This document shows, in pieces, positions 36,029-46,790 of a stretch of 64,000 nucleotides of DNA. The notes below the pieces were generated by a model. It was not told the DNA's origin, ran no database searches, and saw only the letters and a program-made list of their open reading frames with translations. The stretch lies in NCBI GenBank assembly GCA_023055355.1, contig JALJCS010000015.1:17659516-17723515 (forward strand), in the 5' to 3' direction. The stretch is from Agelaius tricolor. Lineage: Eukaryota; Chordata; Aves; Passeriformes; Icteridae. Positions within the stretch are counted from its first letter, which is position 1. Each line of letters starts with the position of its first letter. The position numbers were made by a program, and so were the translations under genes.

Positions 36029-38027
36029 GCTGGGATGGCCCCATAGCCTGGTTGTGCCTTGTACAGAAAATAACTGCTCATGTTGGCTCAAATCTCATGT
36101 CACGTTATCCTGCAGTGAATCATCTACCCTATGACTTGACTTCTATTTTTTTTTTTTAAATGAGTCTTTTTCCTGTAAAACAGGATGCAGATATGCCTTT
36201 GTTTCTTTCAGCCACCACCTACTTCTGGTGGGTCTGGTAACTCACTCAGCTGTTTGGCACCTGTGGTGGGATTAAGAATGTCCAAATCCCAGTGCCCCCA
36301 TACAAAGGCTGTGCACACTGTGGAATGGCTGGTGCTGTTCTCTGTGGGATTTGCCCTATAAACCCTGCCCAGCCTGGCTTATAAATTCCTAGGTGTTCCT
36401 CTTGAGGCTGGGAATTATATTTGGTGGCGAACTGACTCCCTGAAAGAGAAGTGGGAGGTGGCCAGTCATGTATTTCTAGTCATAGAGCTCTAAGGTTTTT
36501 CTTTTTTACCCTGCTAAACTGGCTTTCTGCCTATGCCTAAAAAAGAAAAAGAAAGCAACCTACCTGCTTTTTTCCCTTTTTATGTCTAAGTAGTGAACCT
36601 TTTGTGGTTATGTAGAGCATTATTATTTCTGCTGGTAGTTCCTGCTAGGTTTTGTTTGGATTGTATTCCAACTTGAGTGTTAATTTAAACTCATGTGTAA
36701 TGGAGGTACTGGGACAGAGTTATTGCTGCCTGTGAGGGTTTAGACTTGGAAGACAGTGTTTTCCCTCAGTTTTGGTCCAGTGGTATGTAAAGGAAGATGT
36801 AAGCTCTGAGCAGTAGACTAGCAGTGGTTGCATCAAACAACATTATTCACAGCTGGGAGCTCCTGCTGATGCTGGGGAGCTCAAAGTGGCTGGCAGCTCC
36901 TTTATCCCTTCTATCTGCTACCTGCCTTTCCCTCCCCATGTTTCCTCTCATCTCCACCAGCACAGCAGCCACCCGTGGTGGGGCAGAGCAGAAAGTGATG
37001 GCAGCTGGTTCTGCTGGATGAGCAAGTGAGGGGAAAACATCACTGATGAGAGCTGAGGAGACTTTTGATCCTTCTAGAAATGGGGGAAGGGTACTGCTAA
37101 GTAACCTTGGTGACTGCCAGGAGGCAACTCAGAAAAGGACTGGAGTGTTGTGATACTGGGGAGTGGCAAGGGAGGTGGAGTTGGAAATGCACTCAGGGGA
37201 ATTCACTCCTAATCTTTGGTCCATCTGCCTGTGTTGCTTGCTGGGCTGCAACATAACCAATCCAGAGAAAGCAGGTCCCCTCTTTCAAACAGGAAAAGTT
37301 TTTCTAATTGAAGGACATGCACCTTTGAGACTCTGTCCTGGATTCTAGTTTGTTTAATTAAAATTAAATTCTGCCATTACCTGAGCAGTTAATAAAATCT
37401 ATTGCCTTATGATGCATTTTTTCTGCAGGCTAGAATGGATCTGTCTTGGTTGTGATTTGTGAGATTGAGGGGAAAACACAAAATATAACCTATATTTCTG
37501 CTGCACTGAAAAATCTCTCTGTGTTCTCCTTCTAAGGCTTGGAAGTAACCAAAACTGCAGAGGTCATTTTTTTGAATTATTAAAAATAAGTTTACCTTAT
37601 TAACATTTTAATAAAGAGAATCTCTTTGCAGTGGTGCTCAGAGTTGCTCTTATTTATCTCTGTTCAATTCCATTCTGTAAAAGAGAAAATACTATTGAGA
37701 TATGTAAAGCATGATCTTAGGTGGAAACTAAACAGAAATACACCAAAGCAAAAATGCTTTCTGAAGGTGCTGTGTTTGTAGAGGTGCTTGCTCAATATGT
37801 GTGATGCAAAATGGGGATGCTTTGTGAAGAAATCATCCTTGTAAAGCCATTGGTTCTGGTCATCAGACTCTATCCAATGCTTTAGTGATGATGCTGCTGA
37901 TCTATTTGGGAAGTTGGCTGGCTCTCAAGGCAGAGTCTCTTCTCAAAGGCTGTTTCACAGTGAAAATATGCTCAGTGCAGCCGAGTGCATGAATGAAAAA
38001 GCCTCTGGTACCTTCTAGTCTGGCAAA
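36029..38027. other. Gene-free stretch with a possible LTR remnant
   Basis: A T-run lies at 36148-36158. At 36.24-36.47 kb two TATAAA boxes (36357 and 36380) precede a TGGCGAACTGAC segment at 36425. This order recalls LTR followed by primer-binding site, but the termini are not convincing. The rest is unique AT-leaning DNA with no recognised gene. Confidence 0.4.
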
Positions 38028-38072
38028 ATGCAGCACAAAACTCAACTTACTCTGTCTTTTCTGCTGTCCCAG
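38028..38072 (+). other. Candidate first coding exon with hydrophobic leader
   Basis: An ATG with A at -3 opens 15 codons reading MQHKTQLTLSFLLSQ. They end exactly in CAG before a good donor, GTAAGA, at 38073. The residues have a polar start followed by LTLSFLL, as in the beginning of a signal peptide, though short unless continued. An acceptor-like TTTCACAG lies about 75 bases upstream, so this could be exon 2 with a short 5' leader. Splicing in phase 0 to the candidate exon at 38316 would add a Cys-rich tail. I cannot identify the gene. Confidence 0.2.
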
Positions 38073-38315
38073 GTAAGAAATGTGTGGGTTTTTCCTTGCT
38101 TTCTTTCATCTTTCTGCTTTTGTGCATTTGGATTTGAAAGTATTTGTAATTCAGCTCTGATTTCTGAGTAATTATACATTGCTTGAATTACTGTTTAAAG
38201 ATGCAGGATCTCTGCTCTAAGCCAGTTGCTAGGAATGCAGGATCTCATAGTTCCCTGATTTACAATTGCAACCAATTTGCCGTGTGATATATAGCATTTT
38301 TTTGTTTCCCTTCAG

Positions 38316-38434
38316 GAAGGGTGGCAGGGGGAATCTTTCAAGTGTCTCGGTTGCAGCTGCAGCGGCAATATTTTCTGTCGTATCAAATGCTGCAACTTTG
38401 ATTTGCCTCTTTTCTCTGTGCCTTGTGCTGGGTG
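38316..38434 (+). other. Candidate 119-bp exon
   Basis: A strong acceptor (TTTTTTTGTTTCCCTTCAG) ends at 38315, and a donor, GTAGGT, starts at 38435. In phase 0 from the 38028-38072 candidate it reads 40 residues with seven cysteines (CLGCSC near the start, then C-R-I-K-CC) and reaches TAG inside the donor, so unspliced it would end the protein there. Another frame stays open further, with a ~30-residue alanine- and leucine-rich hydrophobic run. CpG is denser here than in the flanks. Either frame may be fortuitous; it could also be an untranslated exon. Confidence 0.25.
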
Positions 38435-38508
38435 GTAGGTTTATAGACTGTTACAGGCAGCTCACGTTATTTATTGCTTTTTTGTTTTTTTTTTAAATAA
38501 AAGAATTA

Positions 38509-38520
38509 GGGGGGGGGGGG
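38509..38520 (+). repeat. G12 homopolymer
   Basis: Twelve consecutive G's, the longest G-run in the window, follow a T-rich and A-rich segment. Confidence 0.95.
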
Positions 38521-39183
38521 AATATGGAGGAAAAATAAAATCAGACCTTGCAAAAGGCTCCCTTTGCCGTACTCTCCTGATAGATGTGTAACACTCCGTT
38601 AGTGACTTGCTGTGTAGCCTTTCTCTTATTAAATGTAATAGATCCCCCTCTGCCAGAGAGCAGAGGAAAAAACACCCAGCCTTAAAAACACGGAGCCGCC
38701 GGAGCCCCGCTGCTGCTGCCTGTCAAAGACAGGGACTCGCTGGGCTTTCACTTCTCAGCTGGTCACTCTCTTTTCCTCTCGCTGCTGTCACAGGGCTCAC
38801 TTTTGGGCAGCTCAGAGCAGGGTTGGAAATCCTTTGTTGTTGTCCAGCTTCAGTGCATTCCCCGTCCTTTTGTCTCAGGGGCTCCGTAAACTTGCGTTTA
38901 GTGTCAGTGGGCTGAGATCTTCTGCACCGAGCAGGGATGAAAGTTAATTCCTTTTCGAATCGAGTGGGTTTGTTAACCCTTGGAGGGTTGGTGGGGTTTA
39001 GTGTCAAAAAAGTGCTTGGGACACTGAGCTTGACCTCCTGTGTTTGTGTAACTGCAATCTCCAGCAGCGATTTGGTCTGCTAATCCCAAACAGGGCAATA
39101 AGGAGTAAAACGGTGAGGGATCACCCCTGGGAGAGCTTTATTGCTAGAGCAGCTGCACAGAGTGCGAGGAGGAGGCAGTAGGG

Positions 39184-39218
39184 TGATCCACATGCTGTGA
39201 TCCACATGCTGTGGATCA
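39184..39218. repeat. 14-bp direct duplication merging into a palindrome
   Basis: TGATCCACATGCTG occurs at 39184-39197 and again at 39198-39211. The second copy extends into a hairpin with 9-bp perfect arms (TGATCCACA and TGTGGATCA) around a TGC loop at 39198-39218. Confidence 0.9.
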
Positions 39219-42200
39219 AGGTTAGGGCACTCAGGTCCTGGTTTAACCTGGTCAGGAGTCAGGGCAGGGATGTGGGTGGTTGGAGCTGTGGGACAGCAGG
39301 AGGCTCCGTGGCTGGATTGGGAGTGAGCAAGCACAAAGGCATTTGGGTGGGTTCGGGATACCAGCCCGGCTCCGAGGAGTGGAACAAATGAAAGCAGCTG
39401 CCTTGGGCCACGGGTTTGGTGCCGAGCAGCGTGTGCTGGTGCCACATGGAGAGTTCCTGGCTGGGCCACTCTGCCAGCCAGGGCTGGGCTCCCTCCCTGG
39501 CAGCATCCGAGGGCAGCCTCTGGCTCTGCCAGGACTGGCTCAGCTGCTGCCCAGGGAGGGCTGAGCACTGTCCTGTGGGCTGGGGGAGCCCAGAGGGCTC
39601 CTGGGGACGAGAACTTGTCACAAGTGGGCTGAGAGCCAGCCTGGGCTGGCAGGGAGAGGCAATGCTCAGGGAGCAGAGGGGCTGGGCGAGAGGGCACAGG
39701 CAGTGGAAGGGCAACCTGTGGATGTACTGGACTGGTGCTCTCATCTTGGCTTTGAGACCTCCCATCTGCTTTGCTTGGCTTTCTCTCTGTTTTGAGTCTT
39801 TTTTTTTTTGGTACAGCTTCTCCAACATACCACTGAATTAATCAGCTTGAGTTTGGATTTTCTTTAGTGGTTGCTTGTAGGAAAGCAGAATTTATGTGAT
39901 ACAAGAGGATTGAGTTCAAAGGCCTATGAAACATAGCTGGCATTTTTTAAACAATAGTGATTACTTAAAATCTGCACCCGATTCTGAAAACACCCTCTGC
40001 TCTTTATTGATGACTTTCAAGGATACTTCAGAGTTTCTCCCCAGGCTGGGCTGAGTTCTGCTGTACTGCAGGGCTGAGCTTGTGGTACTTTACCCTTACT
40101 TCCAGCTTAATTGCTCAAATTGCACTCTGCCTCCTTTCTCAGCATGTACAGCTCTATCTGGCCATGTTTCTCTCCACCATGTGAGCTAGTGCATGTCCAA
40201 GTTTACTTTCCAGATCATGTCTAAGAGTTAATGAATTGGGGAATGAATCAGAGTGTAATATGGAAGTGTATGTAATTCTGTCTGCAGGTCTAGGCTGTTG
40301 AGTATTGGCAGGTTAAAGCATGAATTGGAGCGGGTGCCATGCTAGGAAAGAGATGGGATTTACTGAAACACTGTTTGGCTTTTCTCTTTGACACCCCACA
40401 TACACAACTTTCATGTGACAGGAAAAGTAAACAGAAGAATGTGAGAAACAACATATTAAACAAATGCAGCCATCTGCTTGTGTCGTGGTTGTAACACATT
40501 TAGGGATCTTGTTCTGCACGTTCTCTTTTTTTCTCCCTGAGGAGCAGCAAGAATGTCTCATATAATGCCATGCTAGCGGAACCAGAAAGGACCAAGTTTG
40601 ATAGGATTCTTTCTAAGCAGGTGCAATCTAGTAATCTTTCTGTGGAGGCAGAAGATAGTGATAACTTAGTTTCAAAGTAATGATAGCAAAGTTTGCAGTG
40701 TAGAGAAAAAAGTTTGAGGAAATTCTTTTATGTCAATAGGAACATGGACTGTAAAAGGTTTATTTTTAATGAAAAGCCCATTTCTAAAATTAGTAACTTG
40801 GGTTTTGTGTTTTCTTGGTCTGCCTCTAATTCAATTGTGTTTTTAAAGTACAAAAACTTTGCCTTTTGAGGCATTAAAAGGATGAAAATGGAGAAGCACT
40901 TTTTCATATCAAAGCAGCTCATTAAGTATGTATGCAAAAACTGAGGTAAACAGGTGAGCAATAAATTAATTTTTCCTTTTGCAAAGATTTAGTCTACACT
41001 ACTACCAGCTGTTCTGTTTTCACCAAAAAGAAAACTGAGCATTAGCTGGAATAAATGAGAGAGATGTTTCAAGTAATCCTTTAATTCAGACTTGCCTTTA
41101 AAACTCCAAAGCATGAGTATAATATACAGCTTTATTGATCTGAAGCTGACAATAAAAACTAAATGTACTCTGGTAGCTTATGCAGTTCACTATACAGGGT
41201 ACAGTAAGCAGTAAATGCATACTCTGATCTGATAGAATTCAAAATCTGTGTCTTTTAGATTTTCCCCAAAGGGTATTTTCTAAATCTATATACAAGTATT
41301 TGTTTTAAGAAAAAAGTTGTTGACAGGCTTCCTTTTTTATGTTATGCATTTCATGCAGAGAGATGACTCAAAATTTGTAAGTAAGGCTTACAGGGTGAGG
41401 AAAAGCTCCCATATTTTTTATAATTTTAACAATAACTGTCACGTTTCACTGGGTTGCAACCAAGTAAATTGGAAAAATGTGTAGATTTTACAAGCTTGTC
41501 ATTAGAGTGAATAGAGAAAATTAGTCCTCAAACTCTTTCCCCTAATGCTGAGCTCACACTGCTGCATTCTTAAGCTTTTATTTGTTCAAATTTCTCCAGA
41601 AGAGGGCTCCATGCACAGCTTGAAAGGCAGCACCCAGGTATTGAAAGCAAAAGAAATTTAACAGCTTCAGGAAAATAGACAAGTCTTGCTCACACAAGTG
41701 TGTTGATAAAACATTGCAGATTATGCTTAAATTCTGACCAAGTATCTCCCTGTTCTATCGTGTTGGTCTTGTTATTTGAGAGTTCTAGAGAAGTCCTGTG
41801 GTTCTTTTATTATATCAGAGTTGTAAAAATGCTTTAAAAATGTTACAGAAACTCAGTTGTCAATTACTCTGTATAATTATTTCTACTGATGAGCACTTTG
41901 TGAGCAGGCTGATGCTTGCTCCCCACAGTTTCAGGCCATCATTTTTGGCTATGCAGTCAAAAACCATCTTCCAGTTGCATATCTCATTCACAAGATGGTG
42001 TCTCCCAAAACACAGAGCCATTCCAGCAGTTGTGCTGTCCTATTTCTCAAATATTACCTTGGAGGGAAGGTTGGCACTGGTGAATTACAATGGCTTTTGG
42101 CTACAGCTCTAACCTCTAAAAATATCCTTACACAGGACCTGACCACAGCCCTTACTGCTAAGCAAGGGGGGTTTGTTATAGCAGACAAGTGAAAACATGG

Positions 42201-42711
42201 AAATGCTTCTGCAGTTATGGCAATTAAACCCCACTTTGTGTACCCCCTGAGACTCAATCCTTCAATCTAAACTGTTAGTTTAGGTGATATGTTGGGTCCC
42301 GCTTTCTGTTTCTGAGAATCAAAACTTCAAAAAGGTTTTCTTAGCACATGTAATATTTGTGCTGTGACCCATTGGGAGTTATTGACTCGGCTTTTAGTGA
42401 CTTGGCAGCTAAGAAATGGGTATTCCTAAAAGCTGTCTCAGTTCAGCAGGTTCTATTAGAACCACTTAGATGGCAACTGTGGTGCCCCTTCAAGGAGTTG
42501 TGAAGTTCTGCCTTGCTTTTCTTCCTGTTTGCTGCCAGATAAGCAGGCTCTTCCCATTCTATTAATATGTAAAAGCAAGGCAGATAACAGAGCCCTCTGT
42601 GCTCCACTCTGCTGGAGCTGCATCTCCAATCTTCAGCGGCTGGGTTGCACCAGTGTGCTGCATGTCAGGACTTTGGCCTCAGGTTTCAGAGTTCCTAGGA
42701 CAGCACAAACC
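39219..42711. other. Gene-free stretch
   Basis: After the GC-rich part (to about 39.84 kb) the DNA becomes AT-rich with no recognised repeat. A T12 run lies at about 39799. A weak CTCF-like match (12 of 14) lies at 41596-41609. Open frames beyond 39.85 kb are under about 105 codons. I see no gene. Confidence 0.5.
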
Positions 42712-43070
42712 TGTGGCAGCAGCTCTCTGGCCATAGAGAGCAGCAGGCACAACTTTCTCAGGATTGTCCTGGGGAAGGCTGTCAAGAGATCAGAGAAAAG
42801 AATGATAAACCATTATTACCTTAACTGGCTGCACCTGTTGTGAACAGGGGAATGTGTTATGGAGATTTGGTTACCAAAGGGAGGTTTCTTGATTGGCCAG
42901 TGCTGATGGTGCTTGGATTTCAGGGCCAATTGGTTCCACCTGTGTCCTGGCTGTCTGTGAGGGGGATGAGTTTCTTAATAAGTGTAGTGCCATAAAGTGA
43001 TTAATCAGCCTTATGAGAAGCATGAAGCCAACGCTAATTATTACCTGGCTGGAGGCCTGTGAAGAAACAA
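42712..43070 (+). mobile_element. Second solo LTR of a passerine endogenous retrovirus
   Basis: The segment from TGTGGCAGCAGCTCTCTGG to about GAAGAAACA carries, in order, blocks I recognise from a different songbird LTR family: GAGAGCAGCAGGCACAACTT, GTCCTGGGGAAGGCTGT, AGAGAAAAGAATGATAAAC, CCACCTGTGTCCTGGCTGT, TTAATCAGCC and a final TTACCTGGCT. The polyadenylation region is eroded (CATAAAGTG near 43010). ACAAAC occurs at 42705 and 43067 and may reflect a target duplication, but the exact ends are uncertain. No internal retroviral sequence adjoins it. Confidence 0.7.
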
Positions 43071-43309
43071 ACATTTCAGTAGGATGGAGGCTTCATTCAG
43101 GACTTTGAGTACAAAGGTCAGATTAGCAGTTTTTTTATTGTTTCATGGACAGTTACAGGGGCAAAATTCACTGTTTTGGTGTGTATAACTGGTACTCCAG
43201 CCAGCAGGGACAGCTGTGTCCTGGGGGCCTCAGGCACAGCTTTGCCAGCTGAGAAGGGAGGGGATTGTCCTGCTCTTCTCTCCACTGGGGTGGCCTCAGC
43301 TTGAGTGCT
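43071..43309. other. Short spacer between LTR and CR1
   Basis: About 240 bases with no clear identity. Part may be further CR1 sequence too diverged for me to place. Confidence 0.4.
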
Positions 43310-43798
43310 GAGGGCAGTTTTGGTCACCACAATATAACAAAGGTATTATTAAACTCTTAGAGAGTGTCCAAAGCAGGGCAATGAAGATTGTGAAGGGCCT
43401 TGAGGGAAAGTGGTGTGAGGAGTGTCCTAGGGCACTTGGCTTGTTCAGCCTGGAGAAGAGGAGACTGAGGGGAGACCTCACTGTTTCCTTGTGAGGAGAA
43501 GAGGAGGAGCAGGCACTGATCTCTGGTCTGTGTGACCAGTGCAGGACCCCAGGGAATGGCCTGAAGGTGTGTCACGAGAGGTTTGGGGTTGATATTAGGA
43601 AAAGTTTTTTGCATAGAGGATAAAATAGTCTCCCCAGGGCAGTGGTTGCACCACTGAGCCTGAGAGAGCTCAAGAAGAGTTTGGGCAATGCTCTTGGGCA
43701 CATGGAGTGACTCTGGAGGATGGTCCTGTGCAGGGCCAGGAGTTGGACTTGATGATCCTTGTGAGTCCCTTCCAATTCCACATATTCTGTGATTCTAA
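43310..43798 (+). mobile_element. CR1 LINE 3' end, longest copy in the window
   Basis: It follows the CR1 3' region in order: AGAGAGTGTCCAAAGCAGGG, CTTGTTCAGCCTGGAGAAG, AGACTGAGGGGAGACCTCA, GATATTAGGAAAAGTTTTTT, CCCCAGGGCAGTGGTT, GTTGGACTTGATGATCCTTG and TCCCTTCCAATTCCA. It finishes with ATTCTGTGATTCT, the family's octamer tail. About 490 bp, 5'-truncated. No reverse transcriptase coding sequence remains intact. Confidence 0.93.
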
Positions 43799-44525
43799 CT
43801 AGAGGTTCATCTGTGCAGGCAAAAAGACAAATCTACAATGTCCACTGGGGAGGAGAAATAGAATGAGAGGAATTTATCATCCTTAGGAGACTAAGTGGGC
43901 TATTGCATTTCCCAGTCAACTCTGGATGATGTTAGTGGGTTCTTGATCATGGCCATATGGTTGCACTGTGCCCTGCCCTAATCACCAGATGGAAGGGACC
44001 AGCCCAGATGGGAGGCTGTGTTTTTCTGTCACTTCATGTGTCCTGCAGCTAACACAATGTTAGTGTACACAAATCAGGAGGATATTAAACACCAAAGAGG
44101 AGAGAAAAATAAGACATGCTTTATTAGCCACTGTTTCATTACTTGGAGGTCTTGGAAATTTTCCCACTACTGCTTTTTAAATTTTTTTTTTTTGTGTCTG
44201 ATGTGGACTGTATTGTCTGTCAAATGGAAGAATCTAATTCTTTGAAAGCCTTACTGTTTCATATGAAGGGAACTCATTCTGCTCCTATCTTATCCAATAT
44301 TCTACTGTTTTGCACCATTAATTTTCTTGGCTAGAGGAAAAAAAGAAGGATTTTAAGATTTGGTTCGATGAAGCTGGTTAGAACAGTTCTATGAACAGAC
44401 TAAAATAAGTATGAGGTATTAAGAGTGGGGTGAATCTTTTCAGCACACAGCAGTTTTCAGTATCTCTAACCACTTGGAAAAGCTGATTAAGGTGTTTAAA
44501 TAACTTCTGATATCTCTGAATGTTG
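43799..44525. other. Gene-free stretch
   Basis: Unique AT-rich DNA with a short T-run at about 44180. No open frame above 75 codons. Confidence 0.55.
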
Positions 44526-44628
44526 GTGTATGGATGTCTAATTTGGTATCTTTATGGGCCTTGTTCTTAGGAAACTGAACATCCATCTTCAAGCTTTTGA
44601 AATGTCTTAAAATTGGACACCCATACAC
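44526..44628. repeat. Imperfect inverted repeat, 19-bp arms, 65-nt spacer
   Basis: GTGTATGGATGTCTAATTT (44526-44544) pairs with the reverse complement of AAATTGGACACCCATACAC (44610-44628) at 17 of 19 positions. The arms resemble the ends of a small non-autonomous DNA transposon or an old palindromic element. No flanking target duplication is evident, and the family is not recognised. Confidence 0.8.
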
Positions 44629-46631
44629 AGATTCCTGAAATTAATAAGATTTTATTACCTAGCATTCCCTAGACTCCATTTGCATTCCTTAGATTCCATT
44701 TTAGTCTAAATAAATTAAAAAACCCCTAGCAAACCACTAATAATAGCTATTTATTTCAGTCTAAATTATTTAATTCTCTTGCTGTGAACAACTAATGCTT
44801 AATTCCTTACTAGTAATGGCAATGTATATATTTCTAAAAGTTAATATTTAATTCCCAGGGACTTTGCAGCCTGGTATGTAATGAAGAGCAAATAATTCTT
44901 GTGTGTATGAAGGCTGTGTTAAAAGTACAGACAGCAAGTGGGTTTCTAAAAGTTTGCAGACTTTTTAGGATTTTGAGTAATCATGGCAGATGGACCTTGT
45001 GGAATTTGTGTGTAACAAGGACTCAAAATGCTGAAGACCTCAGGTTCTAAGGCCATTAAGGTGTCACAGCACTGTTAATGTGGCTGTATGAAAAGAAATA
45101 TTTATACCGAAAACTGGAATTTAGGACAGGAGATGCTCACTTGCAAATATCTGTACCTGCAAGCTCAGGTTACCTCAGCTGTTACTGTTTGTGTGTTTGT
45201 TCCCCCTCTCCCTTCCCAGGGCTGGGTGTGAGGGCTCCTTTCCTGCTCCAAGGCAAGGCTGACAAACTTGGCTGGACACAGCTGGGGACTCCTGAGTCCT
45301 TGAATTAATGGCTGGCTGCCACATGGGCAGGAACACAGCTGTGGCACACGTAGAGAGAGCATGGGATAGCTGCTTATAATGCTTCAAATCAATCCATAAA
45401 AGCGTTGACACATTGAGTTTTGTTCAAACTGCTATGGAGCAAAAAACCTCAAACGTGTTACAAAGCACTTATCATGCTGATAATTGGCTCATCTACTTTA
45501 TAGACACTCAATCTCCTTCTTTTCATCTTCTTGGCATAACTTGGAGTTGGGCTTCTGTACAAGTTGTCAGTGAAGAGTCCTGGAGTCAAACACAGGGGAT
45601 TTTGAACCTGTAAGTGTAAAACAAAAACTGGCAGTTGTCCATGGGGTCACTGTATAAAGGGAGATATCTCAGCTGCCTGAAAGAGGAGTATGATCCACAG
45701 CTTGTAGAGACAGCATAAAGGGATAGAGGCAGAGGATTATGATGTAAAGTTTCCCCTTCCTTAGCCTGTTACAGTGCTCTTGTGTATAATTGCATTTTCA
45801 GCAGTGGGTAACTGCTTGGGAGCAGAGAAAACCCCAGAAATCTGTTCCCCAGGATCTGGCATTTTTCCATAGACAAACCTTCTTGCTCTGAGTTCCTCTG
45901 CTGCCAAATAAGGTGTATTTATACACTTCTCTTGAGACAGCCCTGTGCTGTCCCTGAGGAACTGCATTTTATCAGACAACAAACAGCTATAACAAAATGT
46001 GAGAACTGAACATAGCACTGCTCTGGAGTTGACAAAGCAGGAAATCCAGAGCATCTGGTACTTTGCTCCCTGAGTGAAAGGAGATGGAATTAGGCATTAG
46101 AATTGGATGGGCATTTCCTTCCCCATCAAACCCATTGTTTCAGAGCTCTGTCAGAGGAAGCTGAGCAGCTCCAACTGTGCTTTCAGCAAGAATGGATATC
46201 TCAGCTGCGGGTTTGACTTGATCTGTACAGTTAAATAACCAGCCAAATTAAAAGGTGTTCAGCTTGACCTTCTGCCAAAATAACTGGTCTTGCAATTGCC
46301 AGGTAGTCCTGGTTATTATCCAGGTGAAATGCAAAATGAAATACCTGTGGGTAAAGACAAATGAGAATATATGAAAATAGAACAATACATAAAATTGTCT
46401 TGGTTTTTGAGTATATTTTTTAGCTTGCTACCTGAAGGTTGTATTTTGTGCCAGGCAAGGGAATTTATTGTTTTCTAAAATGTTTGTTTTCATAATTCAT
46501 GATCAGATTGAACTAAGTGGACTCTGAACTCTATAAATCTTGATTTATGGATATTGATATTCCTGTCAATTTACTAATACACAGCTCTGACCTGAACACT
46601 AAACTAGGTGCATATTTGATAATCTTTCCTT
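44629..46631. other. Gene-free stretch
   Basis: Unique DNA. A 66-codon plus frame at 45413-45613 ends next to a GTAAGT donor at 45611, but no convincing acceptor defines an exon. Nothing else is recognised. Confidence 0.55.
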
Positions 46632-46790
46632 CATAATGGATCATAAAATGGTTTGAGTTGGCAGGGACCTTAAAGAGCATCTCATTCCACCCATTCTGCC
46701 ATGAGCAGGAACACCTTCCACTGGACCAAGTTGCTCCAAGCCCTGTCCAGCCTGACCTTGAGCACTCTCAATCCATTCTCTGTCTTGCAC
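46632..46790 (-). mobile_element. CR1 LINE 3' fragment
   Basis: The plus strand reads ATCATAAAATGGTTTGAGTT, then CAGGGACCTTAAAGAGCATC, CTGCCATGAGCAGGAACACC, TTCCACTGGACCAAGTTGCT and CCAGCCTGACCTTGAGCAC. This is the reverse complement of the CR1 3' terminus in canonical order. It is about 150 bp and well preserved. Confidence 0.92.

Larger units (their letters stand above)
38340..39620. promoter_or_regulatory. Locally CpG-richer stretch, possible promoter or distal element
   Basis: CpG dinucleotides are rare in most of the window but recur here. Examples are the GCCGCCGGAGCCCCG cluster at about 38695, TTTTCGAATCGAG at about 38956, and several between 39110 and 39430. Density is too low for a classical CpG island. 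No TATA box or clear transcription start is visible. The neighbouring exon candidates make a promoter conceivable. Open frames of 141-205 codons at 39.1-39.84 kb on both strands reflect the GC richness and show no family motif. Confidence 0.25.

Noticed and set aside
39080..39841. Open frames of 141, 189 and 205 codons on both strands
   Set aside because: Several overlapping frames on both strands in a GC-rich patch are the expected result of few stop codons. There is no domain, splice structure or codon signal.
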